Part shown: positions 6,147 to 11,688 of the stretch, in pieces
How positions within the stretch are numbered: position 1 is the first letter of the stretch
How the letters are laid out: each line of letters begins with the position of its first letter
Source of the DNA: Eubacterium sp.
GTDB taxonomy: Bacteria > Bacillota_A > Clostridia > Lachnospirales > Lachnospiraceae
Direction: 5' to 3'
NCBI GenBank assembly: GCA_023663915.1
Contig: JAMPGN010000131.1
Coordinates: forward strand, 1-12,251
Length of the DNA stretch: 12,251 nt
The notes under the pieces: generated by a model
What the model was told of the DNA's origin: nothing
Database searches by the model: none
The model's input: only the letters and a program-made list of their open reading frames with translations
Made by a program: the position numbers and the translations under genes

Positions 6147-7478
6147 TTGGAGGAAGCATTACTCAAAAGAATATTGCCACACAGCATGGAGGCGGAACAG
6201 TCGGTCATCGGTTCTATGATTATAGACAGGGAAGCGATCGTGGTTGCATCGGAGCTTGTTCTTGGAGAAGACTTTTACAATAAGCAATATGGTGTGCTCT
6301 TTGACACGATGGTGGAATTAAACGACGAAGGGAAACCTGTAGATCTCGTGACTTTACAGGATCGTTTGAAAGAAAAAGATGTGCCGCCCGAAGTAAGCAG
6401 CCTAGAGTTTATCCGTGATCTGATCACGGCGGTTCCTACGTCGGCAAACATAAAATACTACGCGAATATTGTGGCGGAGAAGTCCACGCTGAGAAAACTG
6501 ATCCGTCTCAATGAAGAGATTGCTAACACCTGTTATGTTGGCAAAGACAGTCTGGAAGACATTCTTGCGGATACGGAGAAGCGAGTCTTTGATCTGGTAC
6601 AGCGAAGAAACGCGGGAGATTTTGTACCGATCAGACAGATTGTTATGAACGCCATGGACAATATCGAGCGTGCTTCCCACAACAAAGGCAATGTGACCGG
6701 AGTTGCTACAGGATTCCTCGATCTGGATTATAAGACGGCTGGAATGCAGCCTTCTGACCTCATTCTGGTGGCGGCAAGACCTTCCATGGGTAAAACGGCG
6801 TTCGTCTTGAATGTCGCCGAATATGTGGCGTTTAAACAGGGGAAGACAGTAGCGATATTCAGTTTGGAAATGTCCAAAGAACAGTTGGTCAACCGCCTTT
6901 TTTCCATGGAATCAAGGGTGGATTCCCAACACCTGCGTACCGGTAATCTGTCTGACGTAGAGTGGGAAAAATTGATTGAGAGCGCGGGCGTGATCGGCAA
7001 ATCCAATCTGATCATCGATGATACGCCGGGCATCAGCATATCGGAACTTCGCTCTAAATGCCGAAAGTATAAACTTGAGCACAATCTGGAAATGATTATC
7101 ATAGACTACCTGCAGTTGATGTCCGGCAGCGGCAGATCGACGGATTCCAGACAGCAGGAGATATCGGATATTTCCCGTTCCCTCAAGGCTCTGGCGCGGG
7201 AGCTGCATGTACCCGTGGTTGCGCTGTCACAGCTTAGCCGCGCGGTGGAGCAGAGACCAGACCATAGACCGATGTTGTCAGATTTACGTGAATCCGGTGC
7301 GATCGAGCAGGATGCCGATGTGGTCATGTTTATCTATCGTGACGATTACTACAACAAAGACACAGAGAAAAAGGGAATCGCGGAGATCATTATCGCCAAG
7401 CAGAGAAACGGTCCGATCGGAACAGTGGAACTGGTGTGGCTGCCCGATTTCACAAAGTTCGCCAACTTACAAAAGTAA
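6147..7478 (+). CDS. dnaB: Replicative DNA helicase DnaB
   Basis: This is the hexameric 5'-3' helicase that unwinds the replication fork and recruits primase; in Bacillus the gene is called dnaC. The N-terminal primase-interacting domain begins with LPHSMEAEQSVIG. The RecA-like domain follows, with Walker A RPSMGKT near residues 208-215, Walker B IIIDYLQLM near 315-321, and downstream SQLSR and DLRESG motifs. No intein interrupts it. Two starts are possible, GTG 6138 (446 residues) and TTG 6147 (443 residues). I prefer TTG because AGG 6136-6138 is 8 bases away and family members usually begin MEEA..KR.LPHS, whereas the GTG has no well-spaced Shine-Dalgarno. It starts within 15 bases of the rplI stop, so translation may be coupled. 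A hairpin covers its stop codon and a terminator follows. Confidence 0.97.
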   Translation: MEEALLKRILPHSMEAEQSVIGSMIIDREAIVVASELVLGEDFYNKQYGVLFDTMVELNDEGKPVDLVTLQDRLKEKDVPPEVSSLEFIRDLITAVPTSANIKYYANIVAEKSTLRKLIRLNEEIANTCYVGKDSLEDILADTEKRVFDLVQRRNAGDFVPIRQIVMNAMDNIERASHNKGNVTGVATGFLDLDYKTAGMQPSDLILVAARPSMGKTAFVLNVAEYVAFKQGKTVAIFSLEMSKEQLVNRLFSMESRVDSQHLRTGNLSDVEWEKLIESAGVIGKSNLIIDDTPGISISELRSKCRKYKLEHNLEMIIIDYLQLMSGSGRSTDSRQQEISDISRSLKALARELHVPVVALSQLSRAVEQRPDHRPMLSDLRESGAIEQDADVVMFIYRDDYYNKDTEKKGIAEIIIAKQRNGPIGTVELVWLPDFTKFANLQK

Positions 7479-7481
7479 GTT
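7464..7481 (+). repeat. Perfect stem-loop across the dnaB stop codon
   Basis: AACTTAC (7464-7470), loop AAAA, GTAAGTT (7475-7481). The stem includes the TAA stop at 7476-7478. No T-run follows, so it is not a terminator itself. It may protect the mRNA end or affect translation termination; this is inference. Confidence 0.6.
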
Positions 7482-7507
7482 ATCTTGCAGAAGTAACTAA
7501 TATACAC

Positions 7508-7539
7508 AAGAGACAAACCAAAACGGGGAGTCTCTTTTT
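7508..7539 (+). terminator. Terminator of the gdpP-rplI-dnaB operon
   Basis: A stem of AAGAGAC (7508-7514) with GTCTCTT (7530-7536) carries a 15-base loop and is followed by T residues through 7539. It lies 30 bases after the dnaB stop. Confidence 0.75.
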
Positions 7540-7579
7540 GCGTGTATAAAATTTTGGGAATCAATAAAGAGATAACAAG

Positions 7580-7642
7580 GGATGCGGAACATATATAAAG
7601 GGATATGGACATACATGAAAGGATATGGAGCATACATAGAAA
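7580..7642 (+). repeat. Three imperfect tandem repeats (20-22 bases) before the MerR-type gene
   Basis: The units are 7580-7600, 7601-7620 and 7621-7642, with approximate consensus GGATATGGA(N)CATACATNAAA. Units 2 and 3 are nearly identical; unit 1 is more diverged. They lie 26 bases before the start codon. They look like an operator array or a replication-slippage product. I see no convincing -35/-10 pair for the MerR-type gene between the terminator and these repeats, although TATAAA occurs at 7545-7550. Confidence 0.75.
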
Positions 7643-7667
7643 CATGAATGCAGGAAAGGGGAATCCG

Positions 7668-8483
7668 ATGGAAGACAAAACAATCTATTACATATCAGAG
7701 GCGGCTAAGAAAGTACAGGTTGAGAATCATGTGCTGCGCTATTGGGAAGACGAGCTGCAGCTCCCTATCAAGCGAAATGAAATGGGACACCGCTATTACA
7801 CGGAGCAGGACGTGAAACAGCTGCAGGAGATCAAAATGTTAAAAGAGCAGGGATTGCAGTTGAAGGCGATACGCACGGTTTTATTCAAAATGCCTGCATT
7901 GTCTGCAGATGAAAAGAAGGATCAGCCGGGAGCGGAAGAAAATACAAAGCCGGAAAAGTGTGTGAGTTCAGAAGATAATACAGACATAATCACACCAAAA
8001 AGCAATGCTAAAGTGGCCTATAGGGAAGAATCACCCCATGCTGTACAGTCAGAGACAGAGAATCAAACAGAAAGGCGGAGGGACAAGCTGATGGATATGG
8101 TAAAAGAGCGTGTGGAACAAAAGTTAGAGGATCCGGCTGTAAATAAAGCACATAGATATATGGTGACGCTATCCGGTGACGCAGGCGGCGACGTACCGCA
8201 GAAACAGGATTATGCCGATGAAGAGAAAAGCCAGAAAGCGGCAAGACTGCAATACCTGCTGCAGCATATGATCACGGAAGCGGTACGTTCGGCGAATCGC
8301 GAATTGTGTACCGAAGTAAAAGAAAGCATATTAAAGGAGCTCGACTACCAGTTCAGAATGCAGGAAGAACGAGATGAGGAACGCCGGAAAATTGAGGAAG
8401 AACACTACCGCAAGATTGATGAGATGATCAGGGAGCGTCATAAACCGAAAGAGAAATTAGGGAAAGGCAGAAAGAAATTATAA
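7668..8483 (+). CDS. MerR-type DNA-binding protein with C-terminal coiled coil (RacA-like layout)
   Basis: This 271-residue product has a MerR-type winged helix-turn-helix at residues 6-75, with the typical YYISEAAKKVQV, LRYWEDEL and RRYYT-like HRYYTEQDV motifs. A long polar, low-complexity linker follows (about 78-190), then a highly charged helical C-terminus (193-271, RDEERRKIEEEHYRKIDEMI) ending in GKGRKKL. It lacks the short dimerising helix plus cysteine or drug-binding domain of classical MerR sensors. The layout of HTH, linker and coiled coil is closer to chromosome-associated proteins such as Bacillus RacA, or to DUF3967-type regulators. The start at 7668 is chosen for the AGGAAAGGGG ribosome-binding site and the fit to the HTH domain; an in-frame extension to 7605 would run through the tandem repeats. 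Its role (regulator or DNA organiser) is unresolved. Confidence 0.85.
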   Translation: MEDKTIYYISEAAKKVQVENHVLRYWEDELQLPIKRNEMGHRYYTEQDVKQLQEIKMLKEQGLQLKAIRTVLFKMPALSADEKKDQPGAEENTKPEKCVSSEDNTDIITPKSNAKVAYREESPHAVQSETENQTERRRDKLMDMVKERVEQKLEDPAVNKAHRYMVTLSGDAGGDVPQKQDYADEEKSQKAARLQYLLQHMITEAVRSANRELCTEVKESILKELDYQFRMQEERDEERRKIEEEHYRKIDEMIRERHKPKEKLGKGRKKL

Positions 8484-8827
8484 ATTGCATAATCGATGGT
8501 ATTTTTTGCGGCAGTTATTGATCTATAGTTTACGACAATCTAATCTTGCGCTAATTGAGATACTACAGAAACGCCCCGACATATAGCTTGCGTATGTACT
8601 ACGAGTATGGTAGACTATTAAAGTAGGATGACATCAAGGTATTGTATATTGGGTATGAATAGGTACGATATGATGATAAAAAGCATATGATTGTAATAAC
8701 AATTTTGAATTATTTATAAGTCCCGTTTATTGTACATAAGATGTGTTATTTTGGTTTAAAAACTTAAAGAATTCAGTGTACAGTGAGGGAGAGAATTATG
8801 AACTGGATTACGGGAGGGATTATACCA
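8484..8827. other. AT-rich gene-free stretch
   Basis: I see no gene, RNA gene or clear terminator between the MerR-type gene and the DCD-fold gene. The stretch is AT-rich, unlike the gdpP operon. It holds only a weak promoter candidate (8691-8720) and short frames without ribosome-binding sites. It may be the left boundary of inserted DNA, but no repeat or attachment site is visible. Confidence 0.5.
8691..8720 (+). promoter_or_regulatory. Weak promoter candidate for the DCD-fold gene
   Basis: TTGTAA (8691-8696), an 18-base spacer and TATAAG (8715-8720). It is the best pair upstream of the gene, but AT-rich sequence makes chance matches common. Confidence 0.35.
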
Positions 8828-9784
8828 ATGTCGAAAGTGGTTACAGAAAGTACAATTAAAGCATGGATTCATAGAGGCGATATTATTGAAAGCGGCGATG
8901 AATGTTGCGCAGAGGGAATAAAATATGATTTTAGACTAGGTAGCAAGTTTTTAAAAGCTTATTTTGGCAGAGTAATGGATTATGGGACGGATTTGCAAAC
9001 AGCAGAAGACAAGCGCAAGGCGGTAGTTGAACCAGGGGAAGTAGTGTTTGTGCTAAGTCAAGAACGATTAAATTTACCTCCGAATGTGTATGTTCAACTA
9101 AGCCCAAAGAGGAGTTTGTCTCAAGATGGCATTGAACTTATGGGCGGATTAACAGTTGATCCAGGCTATGAGGGATACTTAGTATTTGGGTTAAGAAATG
9201 TTGCAGGAACTCCTTTTAATCTTGCACCAGGGACTAAGATAGTAGGAGCCAATTTTTTTGAGTTATTTCAAGACGAGGTTATAGAAACAGCTAATAAGCC
9301 GGTTACAATAGATGATTTTCCAGATAAGCTTTTGAATTTGATTGAGAAATATAAGCCTGTTAATCCACAAAACCTGGCAGAAGAACTTAATAAGTTGCAA
9401 GAGGCGTTTAATGTTAGCCAAACCCGTTTGGGTGATAATGTAAAGGAATTAAAAGAAAAGGTCGATGAGATGTCACAGGCATTAGTTTTAGAATCAACAA
9501 AACGGGAACAGGAAAATTATGTATTGAAAGACAAATTTACAGCGGTGGAGAATAAACTTGATTATATAGAAAGAGAGAATATTCGGAATACCGAGAAGTT
9601 AGATGCAATGAGAGGAAAAATGGATGTTATTGATGAAACGACAAAAGAATTGAATAAAAATATTATAAGTAACAATGCAGTATTAGGAATAAAAGGGAAA
9701 ATATGGACAGGATTAGGTACTTTCTTTGTTACAGTAATAGCAGGCTTAATTGTCGCATATTTTCAAGGCTGGATATTTCATTAA
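8828..9784 (+). CDS. dCTP deaminase/dUTPase-fold protein with coiled coil and C-terminal membrane anchor
   Basis: The 318-residue product has three parts. Residues 1-165 align with the dCTP deaminase (Dcd) fold: STIKAWI..G.I, KYDFRLGSKF, LPPNVYVQLSPKRSL, VDPGYEGYLVFGLRN and L.PG.KI....F. Residues about 180-285 are a long heptad-like coiled coil. Residues about 294-313 are hydrophobic (FFVTVIAGLIVAYF) and form a tail anchor. Ordinary Dcd enzymes are about 170-195 residues and soluble. Aligned to E. coli Dcd, the general-base Glu (in LEFYN) is replaced by Gly121 and the Arg of the GRSSLAR motif by Gln, so deamination looks doubtful; nucleotide binding may remain. ATG 8828 is preferred for its GGGAGGG Shine-Dalgarno and its match to the Dcd N-terminus; ATG 8798 or GTG 8783 would add 10 or 15 residues. 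The gene is AT-rich and solitary, which suggests acquisition. A role in phage defence or nucleotide sensing is possible but unproven. Confidence 0.85.
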   Translation: MSKVVTESTIKAWIHRGDIIESGDECCAEGIKYDFRLGSKFLKAYFGRVMDYGTDLQTAEDKRKAVVEPGEVVFVLSQERLNLPPNVYVQLSPKRSLSQDGIELMGGLTVDPGYEGYLVFGLRNVAGTPFNLAPGTKIVGANFFELFQDEVIETANKPVTIDDFPDKLLNLIEKYKPVNPQNLAEELNKLQEAFNVSQTRLGDNVKELKEKVDEMSQALVLESTKREQENYVLKDKFTAVENKLDYIERENIRNTEKLDAMRGKMDVIDETTKELNKNIISNNAVLGIKGKIWTGLGTFFVTVIAGLIVAYFQGWIFH

Positions 9785-9910
9785 TTTTTGGTTCTTGAAT
9801 AAATTATGTCTTACGGCTTGATGTACTGTAAGATAAATGTTTCAATTCAGAGTACAAAAGCAAATAGGAAGCAAATGATGTGTGACCATGTAAGCGTCAA
9901 ATAGCTTTTA

Positions 9911-9957
9911 TAAAAATAAAACTGCCCTGCAATATCATACGCTGATATCCGGGGCAG
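9911..9957 (-). terminator. Terminator of the ferredoxin (and pflA) transcript
   Basis: On the minus strand, CTGCCC (9957-9952) pairs with GGGCAG (9927-9922). GATATCA/TGATATT pairing lies further inside, and TTTTATTTTT follows (9920-9911). This is a strong, directional intrinsic terminator 24 bases after the ferredoxin stop. Confidence 0.85.
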
Positions 9958-9980
9958 CTCTATTTATGTTCTTCGCGTTA

Positions 9981-10151
9981 TTAGCCCTGTTCAATAGAAC
10001 CTGTAGGACAAGCGCCTGCACAGGAGCCGCATTCGATGCATTGGGATGCATCGATCTCAAATTTACCATCGCCCATACTGATTGCGCCAACAGGACACTG
10101 AGCCTCACAAGCGCCACATGATACGCAGCCATCGTTAATTACATATGCCAT
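9981..10151 (-). CDS. 2[4Fe-4S] ferredoxin, clostridial type
   Basis: This 56-residue electron carrier starts MAYVINDGCVSCGACEAQCP and carries two classic CxxCxxCxxxCP clusters (C9, C12, C15, C19 and C38, C41, C44, C48), so all eight ligands are present. It matches the usual length of clostridial ferredoxins. AAGGAGGG lies 9 bases before the ATG. Such ferredoxins pass low-potential electrons between pyruvate:ferredoxin oxidoreductase, hydrogenase, Rnf and radical-SAM enzymes. It lies 129 bases downstream of pflA on the same strand with no terminator between, so it may be both co-transcribed with pflA and driven by its own promoter at 10221-10249. Supplying electrons to PflA is a reasonable inference from position. 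The frame overlaps an unrelated antisense-like reading frame that codes for nothing recognisable. Confidence 0.96.
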   Translation of the reverse strand: MAYVINDGCVSCGACEAQCPVGAISMGDGKFEIDASQCIECGSCAGACPTGSIEQG

Positions 10152-10186
10152 GATCTATACCCTCCTTATGTTGTAAGATTATGCGT

Positions 10187-10208
10187 AATTGATACAATTT
10201 TATCAATT
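10187..10208. promoter_or_regulatory. Perfect inverted repeat in the ferredoxin leader (possible operator)
   Basis: AATTGATA (10187-10194), a 6-base spacer and TATCAATT (10201-10208). It lies between the ferredoxin promoter and its ribosome-binding site. The TTGAT...ATCAA halves recall CRP/FNR sites, but the gap between them is 8 rather than 4 bases, so that family is not assigned. Confidence 0.55.
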
Positions 10209-10220
10209 TACTATGAGTCT

Positions 10221-10249
10221 ATTTTAATATAAAAGAGAACAATATACAA
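10221..10249 (-). promoter_or_regulatory. Probable promoter of the ferredoxin gene
   Basis: On the minus strand, TTGTAT (10249-10244), a 17-base spacer and TAAAAT (10226-10221). The -10 box differs from consensus by one base; the -35 is poor after TTG. Confidence 0.5.
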
Positions 10250-10280
10250 GGGTTAAGTATCAGATTTTTCCGATTGAAGC

Positions 10281-11039
10281 CTACGATTTTAATTCCTCAC
10301 GGCGTTTCCGGACACCGTCGAGAATCACCTTTTTCTTCTCGATCAATCTGTTCTTACCCATGGCTTCCACGCCCTCAAGCTTGTATGCCATGCCGAGCTT
10401 TTCATATTTCGGCTTGCCCATGGTATGGTAAGGGAGAGCGTCTAAGGCTTTCAGATTAGATAATCCGCCGATAAAGTAGCCGAGCTCAAACAGATATTTA
10501 TCATCATCCGTGATCCCTGGCACAATGACATGGCGAATCCACACATCAACATGCTTTTCATCCAGGTATTTGGCAAAAGCAAGAATGCCGTCGTTAGGCT
10601 GGGAAGTCAGCTCTTTGTGCTTCTCAGGGTCGATATGCTTGATGTCCAGCATAACAAGGTCAGTCAGAGTCATCAGTTGATCCAGTTTGGCGAGCCATTC
10701 CGGATTAGCGTTTTCCTTATAGGCGATTCCGGACGAGTCAATGCAGGTATGGACATTGTCTGCCTTGGCAATGGTGAACAGGTCAATCAGAAAATCTACC
10801 TGCATCAAAGGTTCGCCGCCGGTGACGGTGATGCCGCCGCCTTTGTAAAATGCCTCGTTGCGTTTATACTGTTCAAAAATATATTCCGGCTCCATCAATG
10901 TGCCGCCGTTCATTTCCCACGTATCGGGATTGTGGCAATAGGCGCAGCGCATAGGACAACCCTGCACAAAGACTACAAAACGAGTTCCAGGACCGTCTAC
11001 CGTACCAAAACTTTCTAATGAATGGATTCTTCCCTGCAT
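10281..11039 (-). CDS. pflA: Pyruvate formate-lyase activating enzyme (radical SAM)
   Basis: PflA uses S-adenosylmethionine and a [4Fe-4S] cluster to abstract a hydrogen from a specific glycine of PFL, switching it on under anaerobic conditions. The 252-residue length is typical. The cluster motif CPMRCAYC gives C28, C32 and C35, and the SAM-binding GGEP is at 74-77. The N-terminus (GRIHSLESFGTVDGPGTR) is that of genuine PFL activases rather than the larger glycyl-radical activases with extra ferredoxin domains. AAGGAAGG lies 9 bases before the ATG. It has its own near-consensus promoter and is separated from the pflB operon by a terminator, so it can be expressed independently. Its substrate here would be the stand-alone glycyl domain at 11194-11436. 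Confidence 0.97.
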   Translation of the reverse strand: MQGRIHSLESFGTVDGPGTRFVVFVQGCPMRCAYCHNPDTWEMNGGTLMEPEYIFEQYKRNEAFYKGGGITVTGGEPLMQVDFLIDLFTIAKADNVHTCIDSSGIAYKENANPEWLAKLDQLMTLTDLVMLDIKHIDPEKHKELTSQPNDGILAFAKYLDEKHVDVWIRHVIVPGITDDDKYLFELGYFIGGLSNLKALDALPYHTMGKPKYEKLGMAYKLEGVEAMGKNRLIEKKKVILDGVRKRREELKS

Positions 11040-11062
11040 ATCGCATGACCTTCCTTTTTAAC

Positions 11063-11087
11063 ATTATCATTGCCATTTATTGATAAT
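11063..11087. promoter_or_regulatory. Inverted repeat near the pflA transcription start (possible operator)
   Basis: ATTATCA (11063-11069) and TGATAAT (11081-11087) flank an 11-base spacer just downstream of the -10 box, where a repressor could act. No regulator family is assigned. Confidence 0.4.
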
Positions 11088-11090
11088 TAT

Positions 11091-11119
11091 ATTATAGCAA
11101 ATGGCTGAAACGGTGTAAA
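11091..11119 (-). promoter_or_regulatory. Promoter of pflA
   Basis: On the minus strand, TTTACA (11119-11114), a 17-base spacer and a perfect TATAAT (11096-11091). This is a near-consensus housekeeping promoter about 50 bases before the pflA start. Confidence 0.85.
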
Positions 11120-11140
11120 GCCTGTGAAAAAATGCAAAAA

Positions 11141-11175
11141 TAATAAAAAAGGAGTCCCGCCATTGCGAGACTCCT
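11141..11175 (-). terminator. Terminator of the pflB operon
   Basis: On the minus strand an 11-bp stem with one G-U wobble (11175-11165 with 11160-11150), a 4-base loop, then TTTTTTATTA. It lies 19 bases after the stop of the stand-alone glycyl-radical gene. Confidence 0.9.
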
Positions 11176-11193
11176 GAATCATTTCATTCCGAA

Positions 11194-11436
11194 TTAGATA
11201 GATTCATGGAATGTACGAGAGATAACGTCTGCCTGCTGTTCCGGTGTCAATTTGATGAAGTTTACTGCGTAACCGGATACACGGATTGTCAACTGAGGAT
11301 AATTCTCCGGATGCTTCTGAGCATCTAATAAAGTATCTCTGTTGAGTACGTTAACGTTAAGATGATGACCGCCTTTTGTTGCATAACCATCTAATAAAGA
11401 AACTAAGTTATCTACCTGAGCATTTGCTGCTGCCAT
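11194..11436 (-). CDS. Stand-alone glycyl-radical domain of pyruvate formate-lyase (GrcA/YfiD-like)
   Basis: This 80-residue protein corresponds to the C-terminal domain of PFL. It contains [40 protein letters not shown] and [11 protein letters not shown], closely matching the end of E. coli PflB. The radical-bearing glycine is G55 in RVSGYAV. AGGAGGACA precedes the ATG, so it is translated independently. In E. coli the separate protein GrcA (YfiD) replaces a damaged C-terminus of an otherwise complete PflB. Here the neighbouring PflB lacks this domain, so this protein should be an obligatory subunit, not a spare part. PflA would be its activator. The gene is last in the operon, followed at 19 bases by a terminator. 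A sequencing error is unlikely because each frame has its own start and Shine-Dalgarno. Confidence 0.93.
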   Translation of the reverse strand: MAAANAQVDNLVSLLDGYATKGGHHLNVNVLNRDTLLDAQKHPENYPQLTIRVSGYAVNFIKLTPEQQADVISRTFHESI

Positions 11437-11472
11437 TGTTTTGTCCTCCTATTATTATTTTATAGAAAATTT

Positions 11473-11676
11473 CTATCGATAGTCGTCCAAACCCTCATGG
11501 AGAGTCGGAACACTGCAGGCTAATGGAGTGCGGGAGCAATCCGTGCACCCCATTGTCTGAACATTTTTGGAATCATTTGCTTTGTCATTGACATCGACAT
11601 TCACATGTCCGACGCCCTGCGCCATACCGGAATCCATCATCTTGACAAAGTCTTCGATCATTTGCTGATTATCCAT
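11473..11676 (-). CDS. Small Cys-containing protein related to the start of the PFL glycyl domain
   Basis: This 67-residue protein lies between pflB and the stand-alone glycyl gene, 12 bases after the pflB stop; its AAGGA Shine-Dalgarno overlaps that stop codon, implying coupled translation. The first 30 residues (FVKMMDSGMAQGVGHVNVDVN) parallel [22 protein letters not shown] in the glycyl protein. It then diverges and has no RVSGY radical motif. Instead the second half holds CTDCSRTPLAC, a CxxCx6C cluster, and ends in HEGLDDYR. It may be a repurposed duplicate of the domain's N-terminal part that binds metal or carries redox thiols, perhaps assisting assembly, protection or repair of the split enzyme. 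No function is known to me. A decaying duplicate is possible, but the intact start, ribosome-binding site and cysteine pattern argue for selection. Confidence 0.8.
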   Translation of the reverse strand: MDNQQMIEDFVKMMDSGMAQGVGHVNVDVNDKANDSKNVQTMGCTDCSRTPLACSVPTLHEGLDDYR

Positions 11677-11688
11677 ATATCATCGTCC

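Noticed and set aside
9809..9833. TCTTAC/GTAAGA hairpin after the DCD-fold gene as its terminator
   Set aside because: The stem is only six base pairs and is not followed by a T-run on the plus strand.
9935..10132. 65-residue minus-strand frame across the ferredoxin gene
   Set aside because: It is a shadow in another frame. The true gene at 9981-10151 encodes two perfect [4Fe-4S] motifs.
10187..10208. FNR/CRP box in the ferredoxin leader
   Set aside because: The halves match TTGAT/ATCAA, but the gap is 8 bases where the FNR consensus has 4, so it is kept only as an unassigned inverted repeat.
11462..11477. ATAGAAA/TTTCTAT palindrome between the small Cys protein and the glycyl gene
   Set aside because: The arms leave a loop of one base, so no RNA hairpin of this size can form, and the sequence is AT-rich; treated as chance.
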